Part shown: positions 15,580 through 23,445 of the stretch, one piece after another
Layout of the letters: each line of letters opens with the position of its first letter
Position numbering within the stretch: the stretch's first letter is position 1
Source of the DNA: SVQP01 sp045603085
Lineage (GTDB): Bacteria > Bacillota > Clostridia > Oscillospirales > CAG-272
DNA: 38,837 nt
NCBI GenBank assembly: GCA_045603085.1
Contig: JAZULL010000003.1
Location: 1 to 38,837, forward strand
Direction of reading: 5' to 3'
Notes under the pieces: generated by a model
What the model was told of the DNA's origin: nothing
The model's input: the letters and a program-made list of their open reading frames with translations, nothing else
Databases searched by the model: none
Translations under genes and position numbers: made by a program

Positions 15580-17319
15580 ATGAAAAAAACGTTACTTAGA
15601 CTCACAGCACTCCTGCTGATCCTGTTGGTCTGCATGAGCACTGTTTCCTGCATGCCGCTGATCAAAAATGTTGTCGATCTGATCGGCGACCGCGGCGACG
15701 GGGACGGCAAATTTGATTATGAGGGCGACCTGACGCCGGGCGGAGACAAAAAGATCCGCCGCGACTATGGCGAAAGCATCTGGATCGGCAACGACAGCTT
15801 TTGCTTTGATTACACCGAGGCAGAGGCCGCCGAGCTGACAGAACAGATCGATCAGCTTTACGAATATCTGGACGGCGACGATTTCGCGGCCTTCCTTGCC
15901 ATGTTCACCTACGTGCAGTATGGTGCATACGCCCGCATGGAGAGCCAGTGCTGTATGGCGCAGATCGAATACAGCCTGTACCGTGACGACCCCGAGGCGG
16001 CCGAGAACTATGAGTGGATGAGAGCCTTTTCCATGGACGTGACCACCCGCATCAGCAAGCTGTATCGCTTGGTCTACGATTCGCCCGGGCGCGATATCTT
16101 TTATGACGGCTGGACGCCCGAGGAGATTGAGAACGCGCTGTTTTATGCCGACTCGACCGATGAGGAATACGCCGCCCTGCATGCCGAATACGATGCTCTG
16201 ATGGTGGAGTATTACGCGCTGGATCAGAACGACGCCTCGTTTATGGAGGATTCGGCCGAGCTGTACATCGAGGCTGTCCGTATCAATAACGAGATCGCGC
16301 AGAAAATGGGCTTTGACGATTATATGGATTTTGCCTACCAATGTGTGTATATGCGCGAGTATACGCCCGACGACGTAGCGGCTCTGCGCACCTATGCCAA
16401 GGAGCAGCTTGTGCCGCTGTTTGACAAGGTGGAGATTGCATTCAATGATCTTGCCTCGGATCTGCGGCAGGTCGAGCAGGATAAGATCAGCACGCTGTTT
16501 TATCAGGATATGGAAAGTGAAATGCTGTACAGCTTCGCCAAAGGGATCGGCGGCACGTATTTTGCCGAGTTTGATCAGCTGCTCGAGGAGCAGAATTATT
16601 TTATAGCCTATGATCCGGATGCCTCACGCAACGGTGCATTTACCGATTATTTGGCGGACAGCGCACAGCCGATCATGTATTTCGGCGCGTATTATCAGGA
16701 TCATTTCACCATGGCACACGAATACGGACACTATTATTCTTTTGCCTATAACGGCGTGCGTGAGGTTTCATACGATCTGTGCGAGCTGCAATCGCAGGGA
16801 AACGAGTGGCTGTATCTTGCCTATATTTCCGAGCAGAACTGTGACGTGGCGTCCAAGTATCTGACGCTGTCCCGTCTGTATGACGATCTTTGCACTGTGT
16901 TCATCTGCCTTTGCGTGGATGAATTTGAGCAGACCGTATATGCAAATCCCGACCTGTATGACACGCCCGAAAAGCTGGATGCGCTGTATCGGGAGATCTG
17001 CGACGGCTATCTGGGCACGTCGCGCATGCAGGGCTTGTTCGGCTATGACCCCGCCGAGTATTGGCATTATGTTGCGCTGGATGCGGCAGGGTATTATATC
17101 AGCTATGCCATCTCGCTCTTCCCGTGCTTTGAGCTGTATTATTTAGCCGAGACCGATTACGGTGCCGCCGTGCAGACCTATCTGTCCCTGACCGAGTATT
17201 CAGGCTCGCAGACCTTCTCCGAAACGCTTGCGCGTGCAGGCCTGCAAAATCCGCTGGACGAGGAGTATACGGCCATCGATTTCGATAAGCTCTACAAGCT
17301 GTTGGGGCAGAGACAATAA
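15580..17319 (+). CDS. M3-like (oligoendopeptidase F type) metallopeptidase lipoprotein
   Basis: 579 residues with a lipoprotein signal ending at Cys24 (TVSC), so displayed on the outer face of the membrane. The zinc site is His380-Glu381-x-x-His384 in MAHEYGHYYSF, with a third ligand likely Glu402 in CELQSQGNEW, the equivalent of the E-x-PSQ segment of M3 enzymes. The N-terminal half is helical, as in the M3 fold. Most oligoendopeptidases F are cytosolic, so the lipid anchor is notable: it suggests trimming of extracellular peptides. It is the last gene of the operon with the GH28-like and hydrolase genes. Confidence 0.85.
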   Translation: MKKTLLRLTALLLILLVCMSTVSCMPLIKNVVDLIGDRGDGDGKFDYEGDLTPGGDKKIRRDYGESIWIGNDSFCFDYTEAEAAELTEQIDQLYEYLDGDDFAAFLAMFTYVQYGAYARMESQCCMAQIEYSLYRDDPEAAENYEWMRAFSMDVTTRISKLYRLVYDSPGRDIFYDGWTPEEIENALFYADSTDEEYAALHAEYDALMVEYYALDQNDASFMEDSAELYIEAVRINNEIAQKMGFDDYMDFAYQCVYMREYTPDDVAALRTYAKEQLVPLFDKVEIAFNDLASDLRQVEQDKISTLFYQDMESEMLYSFAKGIGGTYFAEFDQLLEEQNYFIAYDPDASRNGAFTDYLADSAQPIMYFGAYYQDHFTMAHEYGHYYSFAYNGVREVSYDLCELQSQGNEWLYLAYISEQNCDVASKYLTLSRLYDDLCTVFICLCVDEFEQTVYANPDLYDTPEKLDALYREICDGYLGTSRMQGLFGYDPAEYWHYVALDAAGYYISYAISLFPCFELYYLAETDYGAAVQTYLSLTEYSGSQTFSETLARAGLQNPLDEEYTAIDFDKLYKLLGQRQ

Positions 17320-17433
17320 CCAAAAGAGAACCCGAGGCGATAGGGTGTTGTCCTTATCGGAGAAATAAAATAAGGGTATGGGAATCGCCCGATACATTTG
17401 TAATACAAATGCGAAACCGGCAATAAAAAACTG

Positions 17434-17482
17434 AAAGAGAGAGTAACACGGAAGAACTACTCCGCGAAACTCTCTCTTTTCT
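17434..17482 (+). terminator. Long stem-loop, possible terminator of the peptidase operon
   Basis: AAAGAGAGAGT pairs perfectly with ACTCTCTCTTT across a 24-base loop that contains its own CGGA/TCCG pairing; TTTTCTGCTTT follows. It is the first candidate transcription end after the peptidase gene, 115 bases past the stop. Confidence 0.5.
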
Positions 17483-17494
17483 GCTTTATATGTG

Positions 17495-17735
17495 AGTGAT
17501 ATTCTTTGCTTCGCAAAGAGTGATATTGCCCTTCGGACAGTGATATTGTTCGGCTTCGCCTCACAGTGTCTCCAAGGTTCTGCGAAGCAGGTTCTTATAT
17601 TCTATTCGCCTATTAACTCGCGTAGCGAATAGCTCGCCTGCGGCGAGAGAAGCACTCGGCGTAAGCCGAATATCACTGTGTAAGCAAGAATTTCGCCTTT
17701 GGCGAAATATACTCGCACATAGGCGAATAGAGTTG
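17495..17735. repeat. Palindromic array with constant linkers and variable hairpins (element A)
   Basis: Three copies of the linker AGTGATATT near 17496, 17519 and 17539 alternate with short hairpins closed by TTCG-type loops (CTTTGC-TTCG-like, GCC-CTTCGG-like, GGCTTCGCC). Further on the reverse-complement linker AATATCACT appears near 17669. An outer inverted pair, CTATTCGCCTAT (17602-17613) and ATAGGCGAATAG (17719-17730), encloses more hairpins (CTCGCC-TGC-GGCGAG, CGGC-GTAA-GCCG, TTTCGCC-TTT-GGCGAAA). The whole can fold into one branched structure. There is no coding capacity and no transposase. A second element of the same plan lies at 24334-24480. Confidence 0.75.
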
Positions 17736-17764
17736 GCGTGATACTCCATTAAGAGTATCACGCC
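17735..17764. terminator. Perfect 12-bp stem-loop beside the PII-like gene
   Basis: GGCGTGATACTC (17735-17746), loop CATTAA, GAGTATCACGCC (17753-17764). It lies 29 bases past the stop of the minus-strand PII-like gene. Neither strand has a U tract after it, so it may be an mRNA 3'-end stabiliser or part of the palindromic element rather than an intrinsic terminator. Confidence 0.5.
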
Positions 17765-17792
17765 ATTCTCTGTGCGGATGTTTTTGCATTGC

Positions 17793-18482
17793 TTACGCGT
17801 TATCGCTGAATCTGCGGTCAAGGCGCAGGCCCATGGTGTCGGATACCGGCAACGAGAAGGTGACCGTACCAAACTCGGGGTGCTCGTGCGCCTGATTGAT
17901 CAGAGCCTGCATGATGGGGCGGCGCTGTGCCTCGGTGGCGACGATGAGTACCGTGTCCTTTTCCTCGGCGAGCGTTACACCGAAGAAGTGGTCGTCTCCC
18001 TTGCCGTAGGTGCCCTTGGCACGGATGACCGTGCCGCCGCCTGCGCCTGCGGCGCGTGCGGCCTCCATGGCAACGTCGGAGCAACCCTTATTGAGAACAG
18101 CGACGATCAGATGTGTATTGAATTCCATTTTAATAACCTCTCTTTCCTCTGCTTCGGTGCTTCCTGTCAGAACCTGCATGGAGTATGCGCCACCCATGCT
18201 GTTAAGCGGAATGACCAGTCCTATGCCGCGACCGGGGATATCGATCTCCATCTGGTCGGGCAAGGTTGCCAGCACGTCCTTTGTCTGCTGCTTACCGATA
18301 ACGGCGGTCAGCATGATCTTTTCGGTTTGTTCAATGCCCAAAAGGTCCAGCATTTTGTTCTGTGCCGTACCGCGGCAGGGAACTGCCGCATACGCGGCCA
18401 GCTTATGACGCGAGAAATATTTCTCGTACGCGTGATGATCCTTCTCGCGCGCGATAATCAAAAGTAGATTTAACTCTTTCAT
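17793..18482 (-). CDS. Tandem PII-like (GlnB-superfamily) protein
   Basis: A 229-residue cytoplasmic protein formed by two PII-like halves. The first (about 1-110) runs MKELNLLLIIAREKD, a variable T-loop region, MLTAVIG and the DIPGRGIGLVIPL end. The second (about 120-229) runs THLIVAVLNKG, a glycine-rich GAGGGTVIRAKGTYGKG, FFGVTLAEEKDTVLIV. Such proteins bind small effectors and gate transporters or enzymes. The start ATG at 18482 follows AAGGAGAATAT. It lies 23 bases downstream of the DUF1538 membrane gene in the same orientation, so the partner is almost surely that transporter. The ligand is not evident from sequence. Confidence 0.82.
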   Translation of the reverse strand: MKELNLLLIIAREKDHHAYEKYFSRHKLAAYAAVPCRGTAQNKMLDLLGIEQTEKIMLTAVIGKQQTKDVLATLPDQMEIDIPGRGIGLVIPLNSMGGAYSMQVLTGSTEAEEREVIKMEFNTHLIVAVLNKGCSDVAMEAARAAGAGGGTVIRAKGTYGKGDDHFFGVTLAEEKDTVLIVATEAQRRPIMQALINQAHEHPEFGTVTFSLPVSDTMGLRLDRRFSDNA

Positions 18483-18505
18483 ATATTCTCCTTGAAAAAT
18501 GCTCC

Positions 18506-20050
18506 TTACAGATCGATGATGTCGTCGTCGATAGGAATAAACTCGGCCTCGACGGGCTTCTTCTTGGCGTACAGATTGCGGATGTGCCAGATCAGGCCGG
18601 GGATTTGCACCGCGATCAGAGGGGTCATGGCAACGAATGCGACCACGCCGAAGGCGTCGGTTGCGGCATTGCCGCCAACAGCCTTACAAGCACCCATTGC
18701 AAAGGGAAGAAGGAAGGCCGCGGTCATGGGGCCGGACGCCACGCCGCCCGCGTCGAATGCGATCGAGGGGAAGGGCGAGGGTACGATAATTGTCAGCAGC
18801 AGCGCGATGGCATAGCCGGGAATGAGGAACCACATAATGCTCACGCCGGTCAGCACGCGGAGCATTGCCAGCGCAATGGAGAAGGCAACGCCAATGGACA
18901 GGCAGCGCAGCACCACCTTGCGCGAGATCGCGCCGGCGGTCACGGCATTGACCTGCTTGGTCAGCACGTGTACGGCAGGCTCGGCCTGCACGATAAAGTA
19001 ACCGACCACAGCGCCGATGGGAATGATGATGAGCTGCCAGAATCCCTTGTCGGGGTTTGCCAGTCCCACGCCGAGCTCATAGCCGCAGGGGGAGAAGCCA
19101 ACGTTTGCGCCCAGAAGGAACAGCACAAGACCGATATAAGTATAGCCAAGACCGACAAGAATCTTCCGGATGGCTCTCTTGGAAAGCGCATTTTCGGGTT
19201 TCTTTGCGCAAATGAAATGGAAGAGGAAGAAGCCTGCGGAGATGGGACCCAGCGCCATCAGAACCTCCCAGAGCTGATGGGGCAGCTTGTGTAGGAAGGG
19301 GGTCAGGATCTGGTTGGACTGCGTAATGACCTCGGTTGCCGAAAGGTCGCCGGGGTTGATGTCACCGCCCACGATCATGCCGAGGATCATGACAGCCGAG
19401 ATCGGGCCGACCGAGGAAAGGGCGACAAGGCCGAAGCAGTCCTTGTCAGCACCGCCGTCGGAACGGCTGGCGGCAACACCCACGCCAAGTGCCATGATAA
19501 AGGGCACGGTCATGGGGCCTGTGGTCACGCCGCCCGAGTCAAATGCAACTGCCCAGAAGTTGGGGTTGATGAAGATTGCCATGATGAATACGCCGACGTA
19601 GCAGATCCACAAAAGCAGGGAAAGATTGACCTTGAACAGAATGCGGAGCATTGCCACGACTAAGAAAATACCAACGCCAAGGCCGATCGACATGGTCAGC
19701 ACCATGGGCTTGATATTGGGCACGTAAGTCGCCAGCACCTGCAGGTCGGGCTCGCAGATGGTTGCCAGAAATCCTACGAAGAAGGAGAGAAAGACCACAA
19801 GCCAGATTTTTCTGGATTTTGTCATCTGTGCACCGATGTATTCGCCCATGGGGATCATGGACATGTCCGCGCCCAGCGAGAACAGCCCCATGCCCAGAAT
19901 CAGCAGTACCGCGCCCGCCAGAAAGGAGAGCAGCGTGCCCGCCGGAACGGGACTGACGGTGATGACCAACAGCAGCGTGATGATGGTCACGGGGAGAACC
20001 GATGCAAACGACTCCTTGATCTTCTCAAGTAATACCGTCTTTTCAAACAA
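18506..20050 (-). CDS. DUF1538 membrane protein, duplicated transporter
   Basis: About 514 residues with some twelve hydrophobic segments in two homologous halves. Each half ends in the family signature: FDSGGVTTGPMTVPFIMALGVG near residue 180 of the first and FDAGGVASGPMTAAFLLPFA of the second, both quoted as motifs. DUF1538 pairs (UmpAB) have been reported as Na+(Li+,K+)/H+ antiporters in Halomonas; here both halves are in one chain. Its close linkage with the PII-like gene suggests PII-gated cation transport. The start is uncertain: TTG at 20050 has GAGGTG ten bases upstream and is preferred over GTG at 20068, which lacks a ribosome site. Confidence 0.82.
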   Translation of the reverse strand: MFEKTVLLEKIKESFASVLPVTIITLLLVITVSPVPAGTLLSFLAGAVLLILGMGLFSLGADMSMIPMGEYIGAQMTKSRKIWLVVFLSFFVGFLATICEPDLQVLATYVPNIKPMVLTMSIGLGVGIFLVVAMLRILFKVNLSLLLWICYVGVFIMAIFINPNFWAVAFDSGGVTTGPMTVPFIMALGVGVAASRSDGGADKDCFGLVALSSVGPISAVMILGMIVGGDINPGDLSATEVITQSNQILTPFLHKLPHQLWEVLMALGPISAGFFLFHFICAKKPENALSKRAIRKILVGLGYTYIGLVLFLLGANVGFSPCGYELGVGLANPDKGFWQLIIIPIGAVVGYFIVQAEPAVHVLTKQVNAVTAGAISRKVVLRCLSIGVAFSIALAMLRVLTGVSIMWFLIPGYAIALLLTIIVPSPFPSIAFDAGGVASGPMTAAFLLPFAMGACKAVGGNAATDAFGVVAFVAMTPLIAVQIPGLIWHIRNLYAKKKPVEAEFIPIDDDIIDL

Positions 20051-20088
20051 TTTGCCTAAACACCTCACTAAAAGTATCCTACTAATAA

Positions 20089-20094
20089 ATTATA
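20089..20094 (-). promoter_or_regulatory. Possible -10 element of the DUF1538-PII operon
   Basis: Minus-strand TATAAT at 20089-20094, about 40 bases before the start codon. No convincing -35 box stands 16-18 bases upstream, so this is tentative. Confidence 0.35.
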
Positions 20095-20138
20095 GCGAAT
20101 TAAAGTGCAATATTGGTGAACATTTTGTAAAGTTGTGT

Positions 20139-20167
20139 TTGACAAGCGCGATGTGATGTGATATACT
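20139..20167 (+). promoter_or_regulatory. Promoter of the ThrE-type exporter genes
   Basis: TTGACA (20139-20144), 17-base spacer, TATACT (20162-20167), 40 bases before the start codon. Divergent from the DUF1538 gene. Confidence 0.88.
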
Positions 20168-20206
20168 CATGTTGTCAAGATTTTTACATAGAAAGTGAAG
20201 ACGTTT

Positions 20207-20995
20207 ATGACACAACAAAGCCTTGGCACGCCGTATCCGTTTGATTACGACGACGTGCTGGATACCATACTGGATATCGGCTGTCGGCTGCTTGAATCGG
20301 GGGCTGAGGTGCGCCGCGTGGAGGATACGGTGGAGAGACTGTGTCTGGCCTACGGCGCGCACGACGTGGATGTGTTTTCGGTCGTGGTGCTGATCGGCGT
20401 TACGGTAGAGGGCCCCAACGGGGATCACTATACCCAGATGCGCAAGGTCGGCGGCATTGGCAACAGCCTTGTCCGCATTGAAAAATTAAACGCCCTTTCG
20501 CGCAGGCTGTGTGCCTGCCCCGAGGATCCTTGGCTTGTCAAGGACGAGGTCAAGGAGATCTGCGCTAAGGTTACCTATCCCTCGTATCTGATGTATATCA
20601 GCGCGGCACTGGCTGCAGGCGGCTTTGCCATGTTCTTTGGCGGTGGTTGGGCGGATGGACTTGTCGCGGCCGTGATCGGTCTTTTGATCATGTGGATCGG
20701 CCGTCATGCGCCCGCCAAGATCAACAGCACGTTGCAAACCTTTATCACGGCCTTTGTGTCGGGTGCGCTGGCACTTGGCGCAAGTGCGCTGATCGCCGTA
20801 TGTCAGCCCGACAAGATCATGATCGGTACCATCATGCTCATGATTCCCGGGCTGGCGCTGTGGACCTCTCTGCGCGACCTGTTCGGCGGAGATATGGTTT
20901 CGGGACTTTTGCGCTTTGTGCAGGCGTTGTTCACGGCGGCTATCATTGCCGCAGGCTACGGTCTTGCATGGCTGACGATCGGAGGCATTGTATGA
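20207..20995 (+). CDS. Threonine/serine exporter, ThrE N-terminal-type subunit (DUF1212)
   Basis: 262 residues. A cytoplasmic N-terminal region (about 1-120) with the family pattern LDIGCRLLESGAEVRRVEDTV and DVFSVVVLIGVTV is followed by five hydrophobic helices, with MLMIPGLALWTSLRDLFGGD near residue 215 as a recognisable family element. Together with the next gene it corresponds to the split form of the corynebacterial ThrE exporter, a proton-coupled efflux system for threonine and serine. The substrate here is inferred from family only. ATG at 20207 is chosen over a GTG 12 bases upstream because it has the better-spaced, though weak, purine stretch. It overlaps the next gene by ATGA. Confidence 0.87.
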   Translation: MTQQSLGTPYPFDYDDVLDTILDIGCRLLESGAEVRRVEDTVERLCLAYGAHDVDVFSVVVLIGVTVEGPNGDHYTQMRKVGGIGNSLVRIEKLNALSRRLCACPEDPWLVKDEVKEICAKVTYPSYLMYISAALAAGGFAMFFGGGWADGLVAAVIGLLIMWIGRHAPAKINSTLQTFITAFVSGALALGASALIAVCQPDKIMIGTIMLMIPGLALWTSLRDLFGGDMVSGLLRFVQALFTAAIIAAGYGLAWLTIGGIV

Positions 20996-21462
20996 GCTGG
21001 TTACAGGTTGCATATTTGACTGCGGCGTGTACCGTCGCGTTGCTGGGCATTGCGGTCATCTTTGACGTGCCGCCCAAAAAGCTGCTCTGGGCAATGATCG
21101 GCAGTATCATCTCCTGCGTGCTGATGCTGATCGGGGACAAATACGGTCTTGATCCGCTGATCACCAACATGATCGCCACCGCCGTGCCGTGTGTGTACTG
21201 CGAGATTATGGCGCGCGTGCTCAAAACGCCCACCACCGTGTTTATGATTCCCACGCTGTTGCCGCTGGTTCCCGGAAGCAGACTGTATTATACCATGTTT
21301 TATCTGTTCTCGGGCGAGCAGGAGCTGTTTTTGAGCAACATGCTGATCGCGGTCAAGATCTGTACCGGTATTGCGGTGGCTATTATCGTGATCACGGGTG
21401 CTATGCGCTGGATCGAGGCGGTCAAGAGGCAGCGAATGGAAAAAGAAAAGGAACACGGATGA
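20992..21462 (+). CDS. Threonine/serine exporter, ThrE C-terminal-type subunit (DUF3815)
   Basis: 156 residues with four or five membrane helices and a lysine-rich tail. The pattern FDVPPKKLLWAMIGSIIS, then CEIMARVLKTPTTVFMIPTLLPLVPGS, is typical of the small ThrE partner. ATG overlaps the stop of the previous gene (ATGA), so both are made in step and most likely form one transporter. A strong terminator follows at once. Confidence 0.87.
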   Translation: MSWLQVAYLTAACTVALLGIAVIFDVPPKKLLWAMIGSIISCVLMLIGDKYGLDPLITNMIATAVPCVYCEIMARVLKTPTTVFMIPTLLPLVPGSRLYYTMFYLFSGEQELFLSNMLIAVKICTGIAVAIIVITGAMRWIEAVKRQRMEKEKEHG

Positions 21463-21497
21463 AAAAAAGGACTTTCCGATTGGAAAGTCCTTTTTTA
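21463..21497 (+). terminator. Terminator after the exporter genes
   Basis: AAAAAAGGACTTTCC (21463-21477), loop GATT, GGAAAGTCCTTTTTT (21482-21496). A perfect 15-pair stem starting directly behind the stop codon. Confidence 0.93.
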
Positions 21498-21565
21498 TGT
21501 GCAAAAATCTACGCTTGGTAGATAAAAATATTGAATATCTACAAAAAGAAGATACCGCGGGTTCC

Positions 21566-21594
21566 TTGACACCGGGCGGAGCGTGCGGTATAAT
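21566..21594 (+). promoter_or_regulatory. Full-consensus promoter of the sugar operon
   Basis: TTGACA (21566-21571), 17-base GC-rich spacer, TATAAT (21589-21594), 41 bases upstream of the XRE-PfkB start. The GC-rich spacer and the GATACCGCGGG/CGTGCGGTAT-like symmetry around it could hold the binding site of the operon's own XRE domain; that is inference. Confidence 0.9.
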
Positions 21595-21634
21595 GAAGAT
21601 GAAACGATACAAAATTGTGCCAAGGAGCGTATTT

Positions 21635-22870
21635 ATGGATAAGAATCAGCAACGCATCAACCTTGCGTATCATCTGACCGCGCTGCGCAAAAAGCACGGC
21701 ATGACCCAGGAGCAGCTTGCCGAGCGGTTGGGGGTCAGCAACAAGGCGGTCAGCAAATGGGAGCGCGGCGCGGGTGTGCCCGAGCTTGCGCAGCTGATCG
21801 GGCTTGCCGAGGTGTTCGGCGTGTCGGTCGATGCCTTGATCAGATCCGAGAAAAGCGGTATTGCCATTGCGGGCAATATTCTGACCGATTCGGTCAAGCT
21901 GATCGACGCGTACCCCGAAAAGGGTATGCTGGTCAATATATCCTCAATATCCAGAGCGGTGGGCGGATGCGTGCCCAATACGCTGATTGACCTTGCAAAA
22001 ATGGATAAGAGCATTCCGCTGTATGCGTACGGTCGCGTGGGAGACGACGAGAGCGGACGTTACGTGACCTTTGAAATGCAGAAAAACGGCATTGACGTCA
22101 GCGGCGTCAGCGTGTCGAAAACGGCAGCCACCTCGTTCAGCGACGTCATGAGCGTGCAGAGCACGGGCGAGCGCACCTTTTTTCACCACAGGGGGGCTAA
22201 TGCAGAGTTTGCGCCCAAGCACCTGCCCGTCGGTTCGCTGACCTGCAGCATGCTGCATATCGGATATATTTTGCTGCTTGACGAATTTGACAAAGAGGAT
22301 GCGGAATACGGCACGGTCATGGCGCGCTATCTGTGCCAAGCACGTGCGGCGGGCATCCGTACCTCGATCGACGTGGTCAGCGATTCGGGTAAGCGGTTTG
22401 CAGCCAAGGTCATTCCCGCGCTGCGGTACACGGATAACGCCATCATGAATGAGATCGAGGGCTGCGGCGTTGCGGGGCTGGCTCCCAGAGACGGTGAGGG
22501 CAGACTGATCGAGGAAAATGTTCGCCGCTCGCTGGAAATCATTCTGGAGCACGGTGTGCGTGAGCGCGCCATCGTGCATTGCCCCGAGGCGGGCTTTGCC
22601 ATGAATGCACGCGGTGAATATACCGTCGTGCCCTCGCTAGCATTGCCCGAGGGGTATGTGCAGGGCGCGGTCGGCGCAGGCGACGCCTTTTGCGCGGGCT
22701 GCCTGTACGGCATCTATCACGGATTTTCCGACAAGGAGATCCTGGAATTTGCGTCGGGCGCAGCGGCGTGCAATCTGGCGGCTGCCGATTCGGTCAGCGG
22801 CATGAGAACCAAGGAATATATTTACGAGCTGATACAAAATACTCCAAAGCAAACGCGGCAGAAAGGATAA
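21635..22870 (+). CDS. XRE helix-turn-helix domain fused to a PfkB-family sugar kinase
   Basis: 411 residues. Residues 8-68 are an XRE/HTH_3 DNA-binding domain (LRKKHGMTQEQLAERLGVSN, then KAVSKWERG and a recognition-like helix). Residues 75-400 are a ribokinase/PfkB kinase: substrate-side segment GGCVPNTLIDLAKM (110-123), lid strands 150-185, and GAVGAGDAFCAG (345-355) with catalytic base Asp350 and the anion hole. ATG at 21635 has AAGGAG seven bases upstream and lies 41 bases from a perfect promoter. The fusion suggests a sugar kinase that also regulates its own operon, sensing substrate or ATP in the kinase fold. Downstream genes are an isomerase and an aldolase, so the kinase product is probably a ketose phosphate. 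Confidence 0.9.
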   Translation: MDKNQQRINLAYHLTALRKKHGMTQEQLAERLGVSNKAVSKWERGAGVPELAQLIGLAEVFGVSVDALIRSEKSGIAIAGNILTDSVKLIDAYPEKGMLVNISSISRAVGGCVPNTLIDLAKMDKSIPLYAYGRVGDDESGRYVTFEMQKNGIDVSGVSVSKTAATSFSDVMSVQSTGERTFFHHRGANAEFAPKHLPVGSLTCSMLHIGYILLLDEFDKEDAEYGTVMARYLCQARAAGIRTSIDVVSDSGKRFAAKVIPALRYTDNAIMNEIEGCGVAGLAPRDGEGRLIEENVRRSLEIILEHGVRERAIVHCPEAGFAMNARGEYTVVPSLALPEGYVQGAVGAGDAFCAGCLYGIYHGFSDKEILEFASGAAACNLAAADSVSGMRTKEYIYELIQNTPKQTRQKG

Positions 22871-22873
22871 GAT

Positions 22874-23419
22874 ATGAAAAGAGCAGATGCACAAAGACAA
22901 ACAGAGCTTGCCCTTGCGTACTACCAAAAGGCGGGCATTATTCTGACGGACGCTGAAAAGCACAGCATTGAGGTAGCGGATTTCGGGCTGGATATGGTGG
23001 ATCGCGTGGGATTGCAGCTGGTGGTCTACGTCAACACCGAGCGCGTATGCGCCAAGGAAATGGTCCTGACCCCCGGTCAGGCGTGCCCCGAGCACCGTCA
23101 CGTGCCTACGGCGGGCAGAGAGGGCAAGGAGGAAACCTTCCGCTGCAGATACGGTAAGGTATATTTGTTTACCGATGCGGGCGAGGGTAACGGTACGCCC
23201 GAGGACGTGGGCATCCCGCTGCCGCCTACCGACGTGACCGTATTCCATAAGACCGTGCTGCTGCCCGGTGAGCAATTTACCATCATGCCCAGCACGCTGC
23301 ATTGGTTTGCGGCGGGAGAAGAGGGCGCGGTGATCTCGGAGTTTTCCACCAAGAGCACGGATGAGACCGATGAGTTTACCGACGCAAGGATCGTGCGCGC
23401 TCCCTCGCTGGAGGATTGA
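22874..23419 (+). CDS. D-lyxose ketol-isomerase-like cupin protein
   Basis: 181 residues, the usual size of the YdaE-type D-lyxose isomerases, which interconvert D-lyxose and D-xylulose and often D-mannose and D-fructose. Likely metal ligands of the cupin barrel are His74 and His76 in CPEHRH, Glu87 in KEE and His143 in STLHWF. The segment FRCRYGKVYLF is also typical. It starts three bases after the kinase stop and is followed 26 bases later by the aldolase. In context it would feed a ketose to the PfkB kinase. No sugar transporter is present in the locus. Confidence 0.83.
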   Translation: MKRADAQRQTELALAYYQKAGIILTDAEKHSIEVADFGLDMVDRVGLQLVVYVNTERVCAKEMVLTPGQACPEHRHVPTAGREGKEETFRCRYGKVYLFTDAGEGNGTPEDVGIPLPPTDVTVFHKTVLLPGEQFTIMPSTLHWFAAGEEGAVISEFSTKSTDETDEFTDARIVRAPSLED

Positions 23420-23445
23420 GCGTTCGGGAAGGAGAGAGTTGGGAT

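Larger units (their letters stand above)
17320..17792 (+). other. Gene-free, hairpin-rich stretch between convergent genes
   Basis: 473 bases with no credible reading frame. The first part (17330-17480) holds a row of stem-loops: a CGATA/TATCG stem near 17338-17359, the palindrome CATTTGTA-A-TACAAATG (17395-17411), and the long AAAGAGAGAGT/ACTCTCTCTTT pair around 17434-17480. The second part (17495-17765) is the palindromic array listed next. I recognise no riboswitch or known RNA family. Confidence 0.7.

Noticed and set aside
17495..17735. Possible CRISPR array
   Set aside because: The constant parts are only about nine bases, spacers are self-complementary and of unequal length, and the linker flips orientation halfway.
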